Shown here piece by piece: positions 47,746 to 58,797 of a stretch of DNA of 64,000 nucleotides. The stretch lies in assembly GCF_000208745.1 (NCBI RefSeq), contig NC_030856.1:4512241-4576240 (forward strand). The letters run 5' to 3'. Both the position numbers and the translations under genes were made by a program. The notes below the pieces were generated by a model, which did no database searches, was not told the DNA's origin, and saw only the letters and a program-made list of their open reading frames with translations. The first letter of the stretch is position 1. Every line of letters begins with the position of its first letter. Source of the DNA: Theobroma cacao. Its lineage: Eukaryota; Streptophyta; Magnoliopsida; Malvales; Malvaceae.

Positions 47746-50235
47746 AATTAACTTTCAATTAGAGCCAAATGTACAAAGAGTAGGTGCCGGTGCTGTGGAA
47801 AGGAAAGACATATCAAAGGGAGTGATTGTTTGCTATTTTGTTTCCCAACAAGCTGAAATTCCCAAGGAACATCCAGACATGGCTCTATGTATTTCTTAGT
47901 AATTGAAGAAAATAAAGAAGTCCTTCTTGTTTTAATCCTAGCGTTATGAAATAATTAACACTATAAGGAACCTAGAAATTGTCGCATATGAAACACTTCA
48001 GCCTGCATTGATCTTTTTTCCATCTGCAAATGACAAAATTGTGGCATACAAGTATGGAATCCACTGACTTGGGATTCATAATTTTTCTAACTTGTTTCAT
48101 TGCTCTTTACTTTGATCCTTTCAATGGTAGCCAAGTGGTATCATTAACAAAGAACTCACTGCATTCTGACTTTCTGAGGGCTTCCATCGCTACTGCTCTT
48201 TCTTGTCTAAACAACTAGTCAAAGGTGGGTTCCATTCTCTGCATCTTAATTTTAAGTTTCATGTACTGCAACAAAGCTGCTATTATATTCTTTATCATGC
48301 TTCCAATACAAGATATTTTTGGTCCCTATGGTATTTTTCTTTTTGAAATCATTGAGTTAGGCAAGAAACTCTGTAACTTCCCATTTCTTGCTTCCTTCTT
48401 ATATCAATAAAATGCAACAAAATTACTTACCTAATTCCATTATATGCTCTTAATTCTGATATCTAATTACTTACAATTACACTTCAAAAAAATGAGTTCC
48501 TGAGTGATTTTCTTCCTTGTTTATATGCTTATATAATTATTTTTTTTTGAAAGGTGATTTTATTAGCACTAAGCCACCATGCCATCCAAAACATTTTAAC
48601 TGTATGCTAAAGACTTGTACTGGCATAAGACATGTAGCTTGTGTAACAAGAAAAATACAATTACCAAAGGGAAATTGCTTCATAGAGTTCTTTCCAGTTT
48701 CCTTCCCTAACTTGAGCTAATGAAACCAAAAGAGCTCTCTACCCTTTTCCTAAGACGTGCTGTACAGAAGAATAACAGAAGTTTTAAGATTTCATCAAGC
48801 ACGTCTTTCTGTGACCTTTTCTAAACAGAAGAAAACGTCAAATGTAGGATCCAATCAAGAACCAAACAAATCAGAAGGTCCCGGCAATCAAAGTCCACCA
48901 TTCAAGAACTTTGCTTGCACTTTCTGCCATCCACAAAAAATCTTATCAAAGCACTCAAGAACAGCCGGAACAGAAGAAAACAACATTCTTCCCAGGCTGC
49001 TGCAAGCAGTGCCTTCTTTGCTCTCTTCCAACGTCAAGGACTATTACCGTAGAACCATTTCTCAGACGAACAATGGCACTTCTACTAATCATCCTTGGTA
49101 CACGACTTTCAAAAGCTCCAAAAGCTATGCTATAGGACTTCCCAACCTGTTGTTCTTTAAGCTTACTTCCACAGCAGATTGATCGCCCTCTTATGCAGCC
49201 AACAACGTCCATCATGCTCCTCCTGGAACTGCTAAACAGCCTTATTCACCACTCCACCTGCATCATCAGTAGTTGAAACACCCATCAGGCCATCAACGCC
49301 TCTCTTCCCTACCATCCTTCTTCCTCTCCCGATCCCTTAAATCCCCTGCTAAGGAGAAAGTCCCTTTGTGGCCTCAAGGAAAAAAGAGGGCATTCATGAG
49401 AACCCCTGCCAGCTCCAATAGAAAATTCTTTAATATAGAAGAAGCGCCAGCAGCTCCCTTCACCCAACCAAAAGTTCCCCATCCCTTGTCTCCTGCTCCC
49501 ACTTCCATTTACCTTTCCTCCCTTCAACACTCGTTCTCTCCCTCCCTTTCAGTTTCAGCTTCAGAACTTTAGACATACTTCACCACATTACTTCCTTGAT
49601 TCTCCTTCTACTCACAATGAATGAAAGGATTTCATGATCAACCCTGCCAGCTACTAATGTCAAAGGAAGGAACACCAGCAACCCATCCACCAACCGATTT
49701 CATAAAAAATTCAACCATCGCCAGCCAACAAACTCTCCCACAAAGAACCCACTCCAACAACCCCAACCCTCACACACAAGTTCCCCATCCCTTACGCAAA
49801 TCTTCCCCTGCCTCCCACTTCCATTTCCATCGACCCTTCGAATGCTTACTTTCTCAGAAGGGTCCCTCCATCAATTTCTACCTATGACAGCTTTGCAATA
49901 TCCACAGTAAAACACCAAATCACAGAAAAAAAAAAAATGAGCAAAGGAGAAGTTGTTAAAACCCATAATTTAACTCTCGCTGCCCCAAAGATCACCAGTG
50001 TTAACTTATGGTCATCCAACCATTCCTGAAAAAACTAGTTTCAAAACTTTCAGCCAACCAATTCAAAAACTATTATCCTATACAATTATGAAACAATATG
50101 TTTGATTCACATCTTTGATCTCTTAACTTGACTAATGGAGTCTACTTCATTTACTAGTGGCTATGATTATGTGGATAAAATCTACTGGGATACATTATAA
50201 CGATCATTTGGTGTTACGTATAGGGACGTACGACC
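47746..50235. other. spacer with a GC-richer, possibly repeated block
   Basis: No NBS-LRR continuation is visible after 47745. From about 48720 to 49890 the composition becomes C/A-rich, and the minus strand has several open frames (48955-49215, 49309-49530). The block contains two related sub-blocks that share CCCTGCCAGCT, AGTTCCCCATCCCTT and CTCCCACTTCCATTT about 240-300 bases apart (49400-49530 and 49640-49830). It may be a decayed retroelement or a captured gene in minus orientation. I cannot name a family. Confidence 0.35.
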
Positions 50236-50574
50236 ATGGATTTTATTCTGAATAAGGTTTATAAACACTGGGACAATCATAGAAGCCTTCACCAGAACAT
50301 GATTAACCTAAAAGGAAAATTGGAGGGTTTAAATTCCCTGAAGGAAGACACTGAATCAAGAATGAGGCTAGAGCTGCATCCGAGTAAGCAACTCAAAAAA
50401 GAAGTTCATCTATGGTTGGAAAATCTTGAAAGAATAAATGGTGAAATACAAAACCTTGAACAAAGAATTGAGGAAAGTAGTGCTGTCTTACGTCCCTGCT
50501 TGATAATGGCCAACCATCTCCTCCTCCTTTTAAGCAAATCGTTATATCTTCATGGGAATGGTGGGTATCAGTGA
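50236..50574 (+). pseudogene. coiled-coil remnant of an NBS-LRR gene joined to an LRR-end fragment by internal deletion
   Basis: An open frame of 112 codons starts MDFILNKVYKHWDNHRSL and continues through a typical coiled-coil region (NLKGKLEGLNSLKEDTESRM, LHPSKQLKKEVHLW). After about 50480 the DNA matches the 3' end of the NBS-LRR copy at about 62170-62290: both read tgatggccaacc/taatggccaacc, then catctcctcctcctt and gtgggaccatcccaatgccaag. Thus NB-ARC and nearly all LRRs have been removed, and the tail is read in a different frame from the LRR. The 3' flank at 50640-50860 also matches 62440-62700. The short frame is uninterrupted, so a coiled-coil-only peptide could be made, but I regard it as a deletion derivative. 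Confidence 0.75.
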
Positions 50575-50860
50575 AGTGGGACCATCCCAATGCCAAGTCT
50601 CTATTTGAACCATTTGTTGAGTTCAGTGACCACTGATTTGTATATCTCTCTCCTTATTTGCCTGACAAAAATGGTACGTAACTCAACAAAGCATCACTCC
50701 TTTTCTATATGTCTTATATTATGTTAATTGATTTCAAGCATCTCTCTCCCTTGATCATCTATTCACTTGAAAGTAAGCAGTCACATCTGCTTGTTTGTTG
50801 GTTAGTCGACATCTACTGCATTTGAATTTCAAATATAAATCATATACTAATCATTATTTC

Positions 50861-51390
50861 TGTTGAACATTAATACTTAATCTGTGAAGCAAGTTTCCTG
50901 AAGTCATTGGCGGGGAGTATCAGTTCTGGAGGTTGAAGAAGTTTTTCAAAGAACAAAACGTTGCCGTTCGAGACTTAAGAAAAAGCTGAGAGCAATACGA
51001 TGGTTCGTAGTGTCGTTTAGTTTGTTTCTTATTTTTCAGTTGTTATACGCAGTGTTAAGTTGTCGTTTTTGGTTAAGTTGAGTCCAATAGATATCATTTT
51101 GATGTCGTTTTAGTCTGGTTTTTCATTTCTGTTTTCAAGGCTAACGGTCATGGATCCTTCTTCTTGTTTTTTGTTGAAGCTATGCTTTGATTGCAGTGAA
51201 GTTTTCCTCTTGATCCGGTTTATGAGGAAAGTCTGTAATTGCTCAGTATAAATACAATTTTGAAAATTGGATCCGGCTTTTTGGATCCAATATTTTGAGC
51301 ACAAATTTCTTTCTCTGTTTTTCTGCTCAAAATCTCTGAACTTCTTTAACTAATTTTCCCAGAAAAATCAATGATAAGTTGTTTTCTTCA
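50861..51390 (+). repeat. 5' LTR of the copia element
   Basis: 530 bases, TGTTGAACATTA to GTTTTCTTCA. A TATA box (TATAAATA) at 51247-51254 marks the likely start of the retroelement transcript. An ~25-base segment around 51060-51090 present here is missing in the 3' LTR. Confidence 0.92.
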
Positions 51391-51392
51391 AT

Positions 51393-51404
51393 TTGTATCA
51401 GAGC
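51393..51404 (+). other. primer-binding site (initiator tRNA-Met)
   Basis: TTGTATCAGAGC lies two bases after the LTR end. It matches the plant initiator tRNA-Met complement (TGGTATCAGAGC) except for one base. This is the usual primer site of copia elements. Confidence 0.8.
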
Positions 51405-51831
51405 ACTGAGTGATCTTAAGGGCCTAGGTGGTAATATAATGACTTCCAGATTCAATTCATCAACTCCACCAAAGTTTACCGGAGAGAACTATTCTTTCTG
51501 GAGTGTGAAGATGGAGGCATATCTCAGAGCCTTCACGTTGTGGGAAACAGTGGAAACAAATGAGGAGCCAGTGCAAAGGAGAGCTAATCCGCCTATAGCT
51601 CAGATTATGCAATTTGAGGAAGACAAAGCAAAAAGGTACAAAGCTCTGTCTTGCCTTCACTCAACTTTATCTTATGAGATTTTTGCTTGGTTATGCACTT
51701 GAGATCTCCTAATCAAATTTGAGATTATCTGAGGGATGAAGTTTTTGGAAGTGAACGAACTAAGCAAATTCAGGCTTTCAACTTAACTCAAAAGTTTGAA
51801 ATGCTTAGAATGGAGGGTAGTGAGAACATTA

Positions 51832-53432
51832 TAGCATGTTTGGTACAGGGAATAGCTAAGCCATTCTCTGTCTATTCCCATGTATTCTCTTTACCCCTGT
51901 TTGGTAAACAATGTCATAAGGAATAACTATTATTTAGTATTAGCTATTTCTTAAAATGGGGTGAAACTCAGGCTTAACTAAACCCAAGCTTCCCTATGGA
52001 TTTGCTATTTTATGGCTGGGGAATAGCTTTAAAATCTGATAAGATTAAAATACCCTTTATAACTTAAAAATATTACAACCTTAGACTTATATATATTTCT
52101 TTTTCTTATCAGTTTTCCTTCTTCTTTCTCTCTCTTATCACGTTCTTGCCTCTCTCGTTCTCTCTCTAACTTGCACTCATCACTGGAGATGATGATGGCG
52201 GCGATGATGACGGCGGTTTCATGATCGAATATGGTCAGAAAACATCAATCTAGTACTTTTCGACAAGATTCAATCGAAAAGTTACCGGATTTGGGATCCA
52301 CGACCTGATTTGGCTGCGAGAAGCACCGAATCTGGTGCTTCCCGACTAGATCCCCACGGTCGGATCTAGCACTCCACAACTAGATCTAGTCACTGAAAGC
52401 ACCGATTTGGTGGCTTAGTGGCCAGATCCAGTCACATAGTGTGCCAGATCGACATTTCATTACATCGATCACATTTCTGATGGCTGGCCCATGGAGAAGA
52501 AGAAAGGAAAAAGGAAAAAAAATAGAATAAAAAAGAAAACATTATTTATAAATTTAAAAATTAATATTTTAAAATTAATATTTTATATATAATTTAAACA
52601 TTATTAATATTAATATGGTAAAAATATTAAATATTAATATTTTAAAATATTAATGTTTTATTTATTAAATTATTAATATATTAAATTTTTAATAAACATA
52701 AATAAAAAATAAAAAATGAAAATAAAAAATAAAAAATTTTACTAATATTTTAATAATAAAATTATTAAATTTTAAAAATTTTAATGAAAATAAAAATTAA
52801 ATAATTAAAAAAATTTTGCTTATATTTATCTTTTGGTATAAATTTTACTAAATTATGTAAAGAGTATTTTGTTGTTTTAAAAAATAAATATTATTATAAT
52901 AAAAAGTTTTANNNNNNNNNNNNNNNNNNNNNNNNNNNNNNNNNNNNNNNNNNNNNNNNNNNNNNNNNNNNNNNNNNNNNNTATTTTAATATATTAATGA
53001 TTAAATTATAAAAATATTAATATTAAAATATTAATAATTTATAAATTATTAATATTTTAAAATAAATAATCATATTAAAGTTTTAATTAAAATTATTAAT
53101 ATTTAATAAATTATAAATTATTAATATTTTAAAATATTAATGTTTAAATTATAAATTAATTAATATTAAAAAATAAAAAAATAACATATATATAGTAAAA
53201 GATATTTTTGTCTTTTTACTTTTTATTCTTTTCTTATTTCAAAATTATTGTTACCAACCAAATACTGCAATAAGTTATAATAATTCAATAAGGTATAATA
53301 ATTATTCCTGTCTTATTCCTTTCGTCATACCAAACTGCGTAATAACTATTTTATTCTATTCCCACATCATTTTATTTTCACGTAATAACTATTCTATTCT
53401 ATTTCTTTCTATTTCATGAACCAAATATACCC
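51832..53432. mobile_element. nested PIF/Harbinger-like element with TTA target duplication, containing an assembly gap
   Basis: The two ends are inverted: left TAGCATGTTTGGTACAGGGAATAG, right (reversed) GGGTATATTTGGTTCATGAAATAG. They are bordered by TTA on each side (51829-51831 and 53433-53435). TTA duplications and a GTTTGGT-containing terminus are typical of PIF/Harbinger and its Tourist MITEs. The centre is extremely AT-rich, with no transposase frame, and 70 Ns at 52912-52981, so its real length is unknown. The GC-richer part at 52180-52480 repeats CTAGATC/CAGATC words (ggatctagcac, tagatctagtc, ccagatccagtc). It interrupts gag, so it arrived after the copia insertion. Confidence 0.6.
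52912..52981. other. assembly gap (70 N)
   Basis: A run of undetermined bases inside an AT-rich repeat. The true size is unknown, and the flanks are low-complexity (ATTAATATTTTAA words). Confidence 0.99.
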
Positions 53433-53978
53433 TTAGAGATTTTATTAGAAGAATGATGGAGCTAGTAAATCAATTAAAGTTACTAGGAAGATTTTACTGA
53501 AGAATGTTTCGTAAGTAAGATGTTAGTGAGTTTGCCTAAGAAAAATGAATCTGCGGTGTTATCGTTAGAAGACTCTAGAGATCTGGCTCAGATTACCTTA
53601 AAAGAATTAGTTAATGCTTTGGAGGGACTTGAGTAAAGAAGAGCTTTTAGGCAAAAGAGTGCAGCTGATTTTACCTTGATTACTAAGACTAAAACTAAAA
53701 AAAAAAGATGATAGAAAGTTGAAAAGTGATTCAGTTGAGAATAAAAACAAAGGAAAGAAAACTGGAGAGAAAAGACAGGGAGAGAAAAGGAAAGAGTTTT
53801 CACCATGTCAGTACTGCAAGAAGACTAATCATATTTAGAAGTTTTGTTGGTATAAACCAAACGTGGTATGTAGAGCTTGTAGTAAAAAAGGGCTTGCTGA
53901 AAAAGTGTGTAAGACTCGTGCCAAAGGAAAAGAAAAAGCTAATGTAGCTGAGTAATAGAAGATGAGACTGAGGAGGTT

Positions 53979-55232
53979 TTGTTTATGGCAACAAGTGAAG
54001 AAGGTCTAAGTAAAAATACTATATGGTTATTAGATAGTGCATGCTCACATCATTTGATTGGGAACAAGTCTTTTTTCTCCACTCTTGATATAAGTTTTAA
54101 GTCAAAAGTGAATATTGGATATGGTAATTACTTAGACACACTTGGTGTTGGCACTGTTAAGGTAGAGACTGCCTCAGAAGATAAGTGCATCAGTAGTGTG
54201 CATTATGTATCAAATGCCAATCATAATTTGTTGAGTGTGGGACAATTGGCCAAGGAGCACTATACTTTGTTGTTTAAGGATGAAGTTTGTACAGTAATTG
54301 ATCCGAATGGTGATGAATTGTACACTGTTGCAATGAAGAACAATTGTTATCCTCTTAATTTAGCTAATAATGCTTCACATTTGGCCTTGTATAATGAGCT
54401 AGATATATCAGAGAAGTGGCATAGAAGATTTGGTCATGTCAATTACAGTTCATTGTCTCTAATGTCAGTAAAGAATTTAGTGGAAGGCTTACCTGGGATA
54501 GTAAAACCATCTAAGCTTTGTAAAGCTTGTCAAGTTGGAAAGCAGACTAGGAAACCATTTCCTAAGCACAGTGGATGGAAGGCTACTAGAAAGCTTGAGC
54601 TGGTGCATACTGATATTTCTGGTCCAATGAAGACTGCTTCACTCAGTGGAAGCAGCTACTATATTATCTTTATTGATGATTATACAAAGTATTGCTGGAT
54701 TTTCTTCCTAAAACAGAAATCAGAGGCATTGACCTATTTCAAGAAGTTTAAGACTGCTGTTGAAAATTTCTCAAGTCAAAGTGTCAGCACCTTGAGGACT
54801 GATAATGGCAAGGAGTATACATCTGCTGAGTTCGAGAAGTACTTTGAGTCCTTGGGAATACAGCATTAGCTAACTATTCCATATAGTCCTCAACAAAATG
54901 GTAAGGCTGAGAGGAAGAATAGAACTTTAGCTAAGATAGGAAGATGCTTGTTGTATCAAATGAATATGCCAAGGGCCTTTTGGGTAGAAGTTGTATATAC
55001 AGCTAATTATCTGATAAACAGAGCTTATACCAGGGTCTTGGATAGTAAAACCGCTTATGAAATGTGGTTTAATCATAAACCAAGAGTGTCTCATCTCAGA
55101 ACCTTTGAAAACATTTGTTATGCTATGGTTCCAGATGCTAGGAGGTCAAATTTGATCCAAAGTCTGTTACAGCAGTGTTGGTTGGCTATAGTGAAGTCTC
55201 AAAAGGCTACAGGTTATATGATCCTGAACTGA
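53979..55232 (+). pseudogene. copia protease and integrase region
   Basis: A long frame to 54869 contains the protease active-site motif (WLLDSACSHHL), then the GAG-pre-integrase zinc-binding part (HRRFGHVNYSSL to LCKACQVGKQ). The integrase core follows, with its first Asp in VHTDISGP and second Asp in LRTDNGKEY. A TAG at 54867 cuts the frame just before SPQQNGKAERKNRTL, which holds the catalytic Glu. Integrase sequence continues in the same direction to about 55230, with another break. Integrase would insert the cDNA into the chromosome. The stop makes this copy defective. Confidence 0.9.
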
Positions 55233-56980
55233 AGAAGGTTTTTGTAAGTAGGGATGTGGTATTTGATGAGGGACAAAGTTGGAATGGCTTAATAAGGGTG
55301 CTGGACAGTTTAATTTCACGAAAATAGCTGATGTAGAGGTACAACCGACTACAGCTGATGATGATTCTAATATGGAGGATCAGAGTAAAGTTGTTAGAGG
55401 TACAAGGAGCTTAGCAAACATTTACTGTACATGCAATGTAGCATTAGCTGAACCAGTAACCTTCAAGCAAGCTCAGTTAGAAGATCACTAAAAATCAGCA
55501 ACGGATGATGAAATGGAGATGATATCTAAGAATGGGACATGGATTCTTGTTAACAGACCAACTGATAAAAAATCATAGGAGTCAAGTGGATTTACAGAAC
55601 GAAACTTAATCTTGATAGTTCTATAAACAAGTATAAGGTTCGATTGGTGGTTAAAGGGTATGCTCAAGTTTTTGGGGTTGACTGCATGGAAACATTTGCT
55701 TTAGTGGCCAGACATGACACAATAAAGATGCTTGTTGTTTTGTCATCCAACGAGGGATGAAGAATTTATCATCTGTATGTCAAATCAGCTTTCTTTAATA
55801 GCATTCTTACTGAAGACATTTATATTGAGCACCTTGAGGGCTATGTGAAGCAAGGTTCAGAAAAGAAGGTCTGCAAGCTTATCAAGGCTCTATATGGCTT
55901 GAAGCAGGCTTCAAGAGCCAAGTATACTTGAATTAACAATCATTTCAGAGATTAAGGGTTTTAGAGGAGTAAAAATGAGTTAACAATGTATGTAAAGAGA
56001 GGAAATGGCACTGAGTTACTGATTGTGGCACTGTATGTTGATGATATTCTGATTACTAGTCCTGAAGGAGAGTGTCTAACTGAGTTTAAAACTCAAATGA
56101 AGAAGGTGTTTGAAATGACACACCTAGGAAAAATGACTTACTTTTTTTAGAATGGAGATTATACAATCAACTGATAATATTGAGCTATATAAGAGGAAAT
56201 ATGCTATAAAGTTGCTGACTAAGTTTAATATGAGTGAATGTAAAGCTGTAAAGACTCCATTAAGTACTGGTGCAAAGTTTTGCAAAAATGATGGTACTGC
56301 TAAAGAAATGGGCAGTTGTATAGAAACATCATTGGTTTTTTGTTATACTTAGCAACTACTAGACCTGATATCATGTTTGCTACAAATTTGCTATCAAGAT
56401 TCATGCAAGATCCTACTGAGACTCACTTTATAGCTGCAAAAAAGATCTTGAGGTATGTGAGAAGAACTGTGGATTTTGGCTTAGTGTATTTGAAGTAGGA
56501 AAGTAGTCAGCTACTAGGATTTTCAGATAGTGAGGGCAGGGTTTGTGGATGATTCTAAAAGCATAGGAGGTTTTTATTTTTTTTTGGAAGTGCTGTGTTT
56601 GCCTGGAGCTCCAAGAAGCAGCAAGTTGTAGCTTAGTCAACAATTGAGTCAGAATACATTGCTTGTGTAGCTGCTACCAACCATGCTTTATGGTTGAGGA
56701 AACTACTGGATGAGCTGGGATTCAAGCAAGAGAAAGGTACTTTGATTAATGTTGACAAGTTATCATCAATTGCAATAGCTAAAAACCTTGTTCAACATGG
56801 TAGAACAAAGCATATCAGAGTTAAGTACCATGCTCTGAGAGAGGTTGTAAAGGAGGGTGAGATAAAGTTAGCTCATTGTTCAACAAATGATCAGTGTGCT
56901 GACATTTTCACAAAGAGCTTGGGAAAAGAGAGATTTGAGTATTTGAGATCCTATATTGGAGTTCAACAGATTAAGAATTA
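55233..56980 (+). pseudogene. copia reverse transcriptase and RNase H region
   Basis: Reverse-transcriptase landmarks occur in order across several frames: a GVKWIYRTKLN-type start (about 55580), VCKLIKALYGLKQASR (about 55870) and the catalytic YVDDILIT (about 56036). The RNase H part has [18 protein letters not shown] (about 56350), ESEYIACVAATNHALWLRKL (about 56650) and the typical end HCSTNDQCADIFTKSL (about 56875). At least eight stops or shifts interrupt it. The end at about 56980 abuts the 3' LTR, leaving only a poorly formed polypurine stretch. Confidence 0.88.
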
Positions 56981-56988
56981 AAATGTTG

Positions 56989-57500
56989 TGTTGAAGATTA
57001 ATATTTAATCTGTGAAGCAAGTTCTTGGAGTCATTGGTGGGAAGTATCAGTTCTGGAGGTTGAAGAAGTTTTTCAAAGAACAAAACGTTTCCATTCGAGA
57101 CTTAAGAAAAAGCTGAAAGCAATACGATGGTTCATAGTGTTGTTTAGTTTGTTTCTTATTTTTCAGTTGTTATACGCAGTGTTAAGTTGATTCCTATACA
57201 CATCATTTTGATGTCGTTTTAGTCTGGTTTTTCATTTCTGTTTTCAAAGCTAACGGTTATGGATCCTTCTTCTTGTTTTCTGTTGAAGCTATGCTTTGTT
57301 TGTAGTGAAGTTTTCCTCTTAATCTAGTTTATGAGGAAAGTTTGTAATTGCTCAGTATAAATACAATTTTCAAAATTGGATCCGTGCTTTTTGGATCCAA
57401 TATTTTGAGCGCAAATTTATTTATCTATTTTTCTGCTCAAAATCTATGAACTTCTTCAAGTAATTTTCCCAGAAAAATCAATGATCAGTTGTTTTCTTCA
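56989..57500 (+). repeat. 3' LTR of the copia element
   Basis: 512 bases, TGTTGAAGATTA to GTTTTCTTCA, directly before the second ATTTC. TATAAATA is at 57356-57363. It lacks a short internal segment found in the 5' LTR. Confidence 0.92.
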
Positions 57501-57599
57501 ATTTCGTTTAATCTGTCAAGGGGAAAACATCTATCTTGTATTTTAGCCTTTTAGTTTGTTATCTTAATCGTTGTGATACATCTTTTCCTCCGAGATTTC

Positions 57600-57995
57600 A
57601 ACAGGTTTTAAGGTCTGATTGCCAATTGAAAATAATTGCAATAGCAGTTCCCTTCCAACTTTTTGCTGAGGTGTAGCATGTCGTGTGTGCATGATTGGCA
57701 CCAACGTAATCGTGGCCTTGGTTGTCTCCTAGATTAACCGCAAGTTTGATCCAGTGTATGCCAAACAAGCCTTCAGTCATTAGTATGTAAGTGAAGGAAT
57801 GAAGAAAGGTGAATTCTTTGGAACCCGTGAAGATGTTGCTACTCTCAAGAAAGATTATAAAGAAGCTGGAGCGGAAGGTGTGAAAGAGGAAGAAGGGAAG
57901 ATTACTAAACATATGTTTCATGAAGCAGCAGCTAAGGGTCTACTCTGTTCCTCATCTTATTTTGTTGAAAATTTGTGCATGTACTTCATCTATTG
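57600..57995 (+). pseudogene. alpha-tubulin C-terminal fragment (first copy)
   Basis: Across shifting frames the DNA matches the last exon of alpha-tubulin. After a tgtagcatg..gtgtgtgcatgattggcacc stretch (VQRAVCMI-type) comes attaaccgcaagtttgatccagtgtatgcc, corresponding to the RIDHKFDLMYA region. The VGEGMKKGEF and DYKEAGAEG part precedes the acidic tail. The normal acidic GEF-x-EAREDLAALEKDYEEVG is altered to a lysine-rich version (GTREDVATLKKDYKEAGAEG). Several stops (for example TAG at 57720-57800) prevent translation as tubulin. Relative to the second copy about 125 bases are missing before 57660. No upstream tubulin exons are present, so a genomic or partial processed fragment was carried along with the NBS-LRR block. 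Confidence 0.8.
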
Positions 57996-58714
57996 AATTG
58001 TCTCTCTTTTAATGTTATGTGAGTGGTTTTTTCAAGCATAGTTGTGATAATTTGGAGTTTTGCATTTTTCCAATAAGATGAGTCTCTTTCATTGTCTATT
58101 AGAATTTTGTTTCTTAGCTCTTTCTTGAATTAAGGAATTTAAAACCATGTTCAAGGTCCAATTCTTTACTCAAGTGAAAAAAAAAAATCTGTTCTCCTAA
58201 GCATTCTAGCTCTGCTTGTGCAGTTTATATGAAAAGGGAAAGAAAGAGGATAGAGAGGAGTTCTACCTTATAACTTATTTATGAGATAATCAGCTTATAA
58301 TTGACTTTGAAATCAAATATTAAAATTGTCTTAACTTAATTGTTTGAAGCATATTGGCTAGCCTCCAAATCAGCATACTTTTTACTCTAAAGGGAATTCG
58401 AATCTTACTTTGACTACTTTGTTAGTGTAATCAACTGATTGTAATTTATAAATGGAATTTTGTTGATAGTAGGACTGATCTCAATTTCCTTGAGTCACTG
58501 ATTGAAGGGAAAGGGAGCAAATTGTACAATATTAGGCAAACCTAAGTCTTTATATATAATTTTGCTTACGAAACTTTTTAATTCTTAAAAGCTTATGAGT
58601 AAAAAACGGGAATGTAATTAATATGAACTATTGATTGCTACAGCAGAGCGACAAATCTTTTGCAACCATTTTTCAACCACAAGGGAGAAAAAAATAGTAT
58701 AGTGATAAGGCCAA
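57996..58714. other. duplicated flank downstream of the tubulin fragment
   Basis: This stretch matches 63200-63950: both contain gtacttcatctattgaattgtctctc, gggaaagaaagaggacagag-type words, taattgtttgaagca(c/t)attg and aatttataaatggaattttgttgat. It therefore belongs to the tandem segmental duplication. No gene of its own was seen. Confidence 0.7.
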
Positions 58715-58797
58715 GTCTTAGACAGGGTGAGGCTATCCTAACAAAACTTGTTGACAGTTGCTTGCTAGAAAATGTTTGAAATGGAAGAGTGAATGTA
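58715..58797 (+). pseudogene. 83-base NB-ARC fragment
   Basis: The sequence gtcttagacagggtgaggctatcctaa.. matches the first NBS copy at 47610-47690, just before the MHD motif (RGQAILRKLVDNCLLEDVGNG). It has a stop after ENV. It is an isolated scrap of a third NBS-LRR, and is followed by unrelated DNA. Confidence 0.7.

Larger units (their letters stand above)
51439..53950 (+). pseudogene. copia gag region, split by a DNA-transposon insertion
   Basis: Gag starts at 51439 (MTSRFNSSTPPKFTGENY, then SFWSVKMEAYLRAF), the copia-type gag/DUF4219-UBN2 signature. The frame stops at 51702, and related sequence continues in other frames to 51831. It is then interrupted by the nested element and resumes at 53436 with shifts and stops. 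A CCHC-type zinc knuckle (C-x2-C-x4-H-x4-C) is recognisable at about 53803-53850, but a stop lies within it. Gag forms the particle that packages the retroelement RNA. This copy cannot. Confidence 0.8.
50861..57500 (+). mobile_element. Ty1/copia LTR retrotransposon, complete in structure, coding region decayed
   Basis: The element has two LTRs (50861-51390 and 56989-57500) and a target duplication ATTTC on both sides (50856-50860 and 57501-57505). A primer-binding site complementary to initiator tRNA-Met is at 51393-51404. The internal order is gag, zinc knuckle, protease, integrase, reverse transcriptase, RNase H, which defines copia. Many stops and shifts interrupt the polyprotein, and a 1.6-kb DNA element sits inside gag, so it is not autonomous. 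By eye the LTRs differ at about 30 of some 510 aligned positions plus a few indels, i.e. near 6 percent, so insertion is not recent. It lies within the 3' flank of the NBS-LRR deletion derivative. Confidence 0.93.

Noticed and set aside
57799..57996. 65-codon frame starting MKKGEFFGTRED as a new gene
   Set aside because: It is the end of the alpha-tubulin fragment, truncated upstream by stops. It is not an independent protein.
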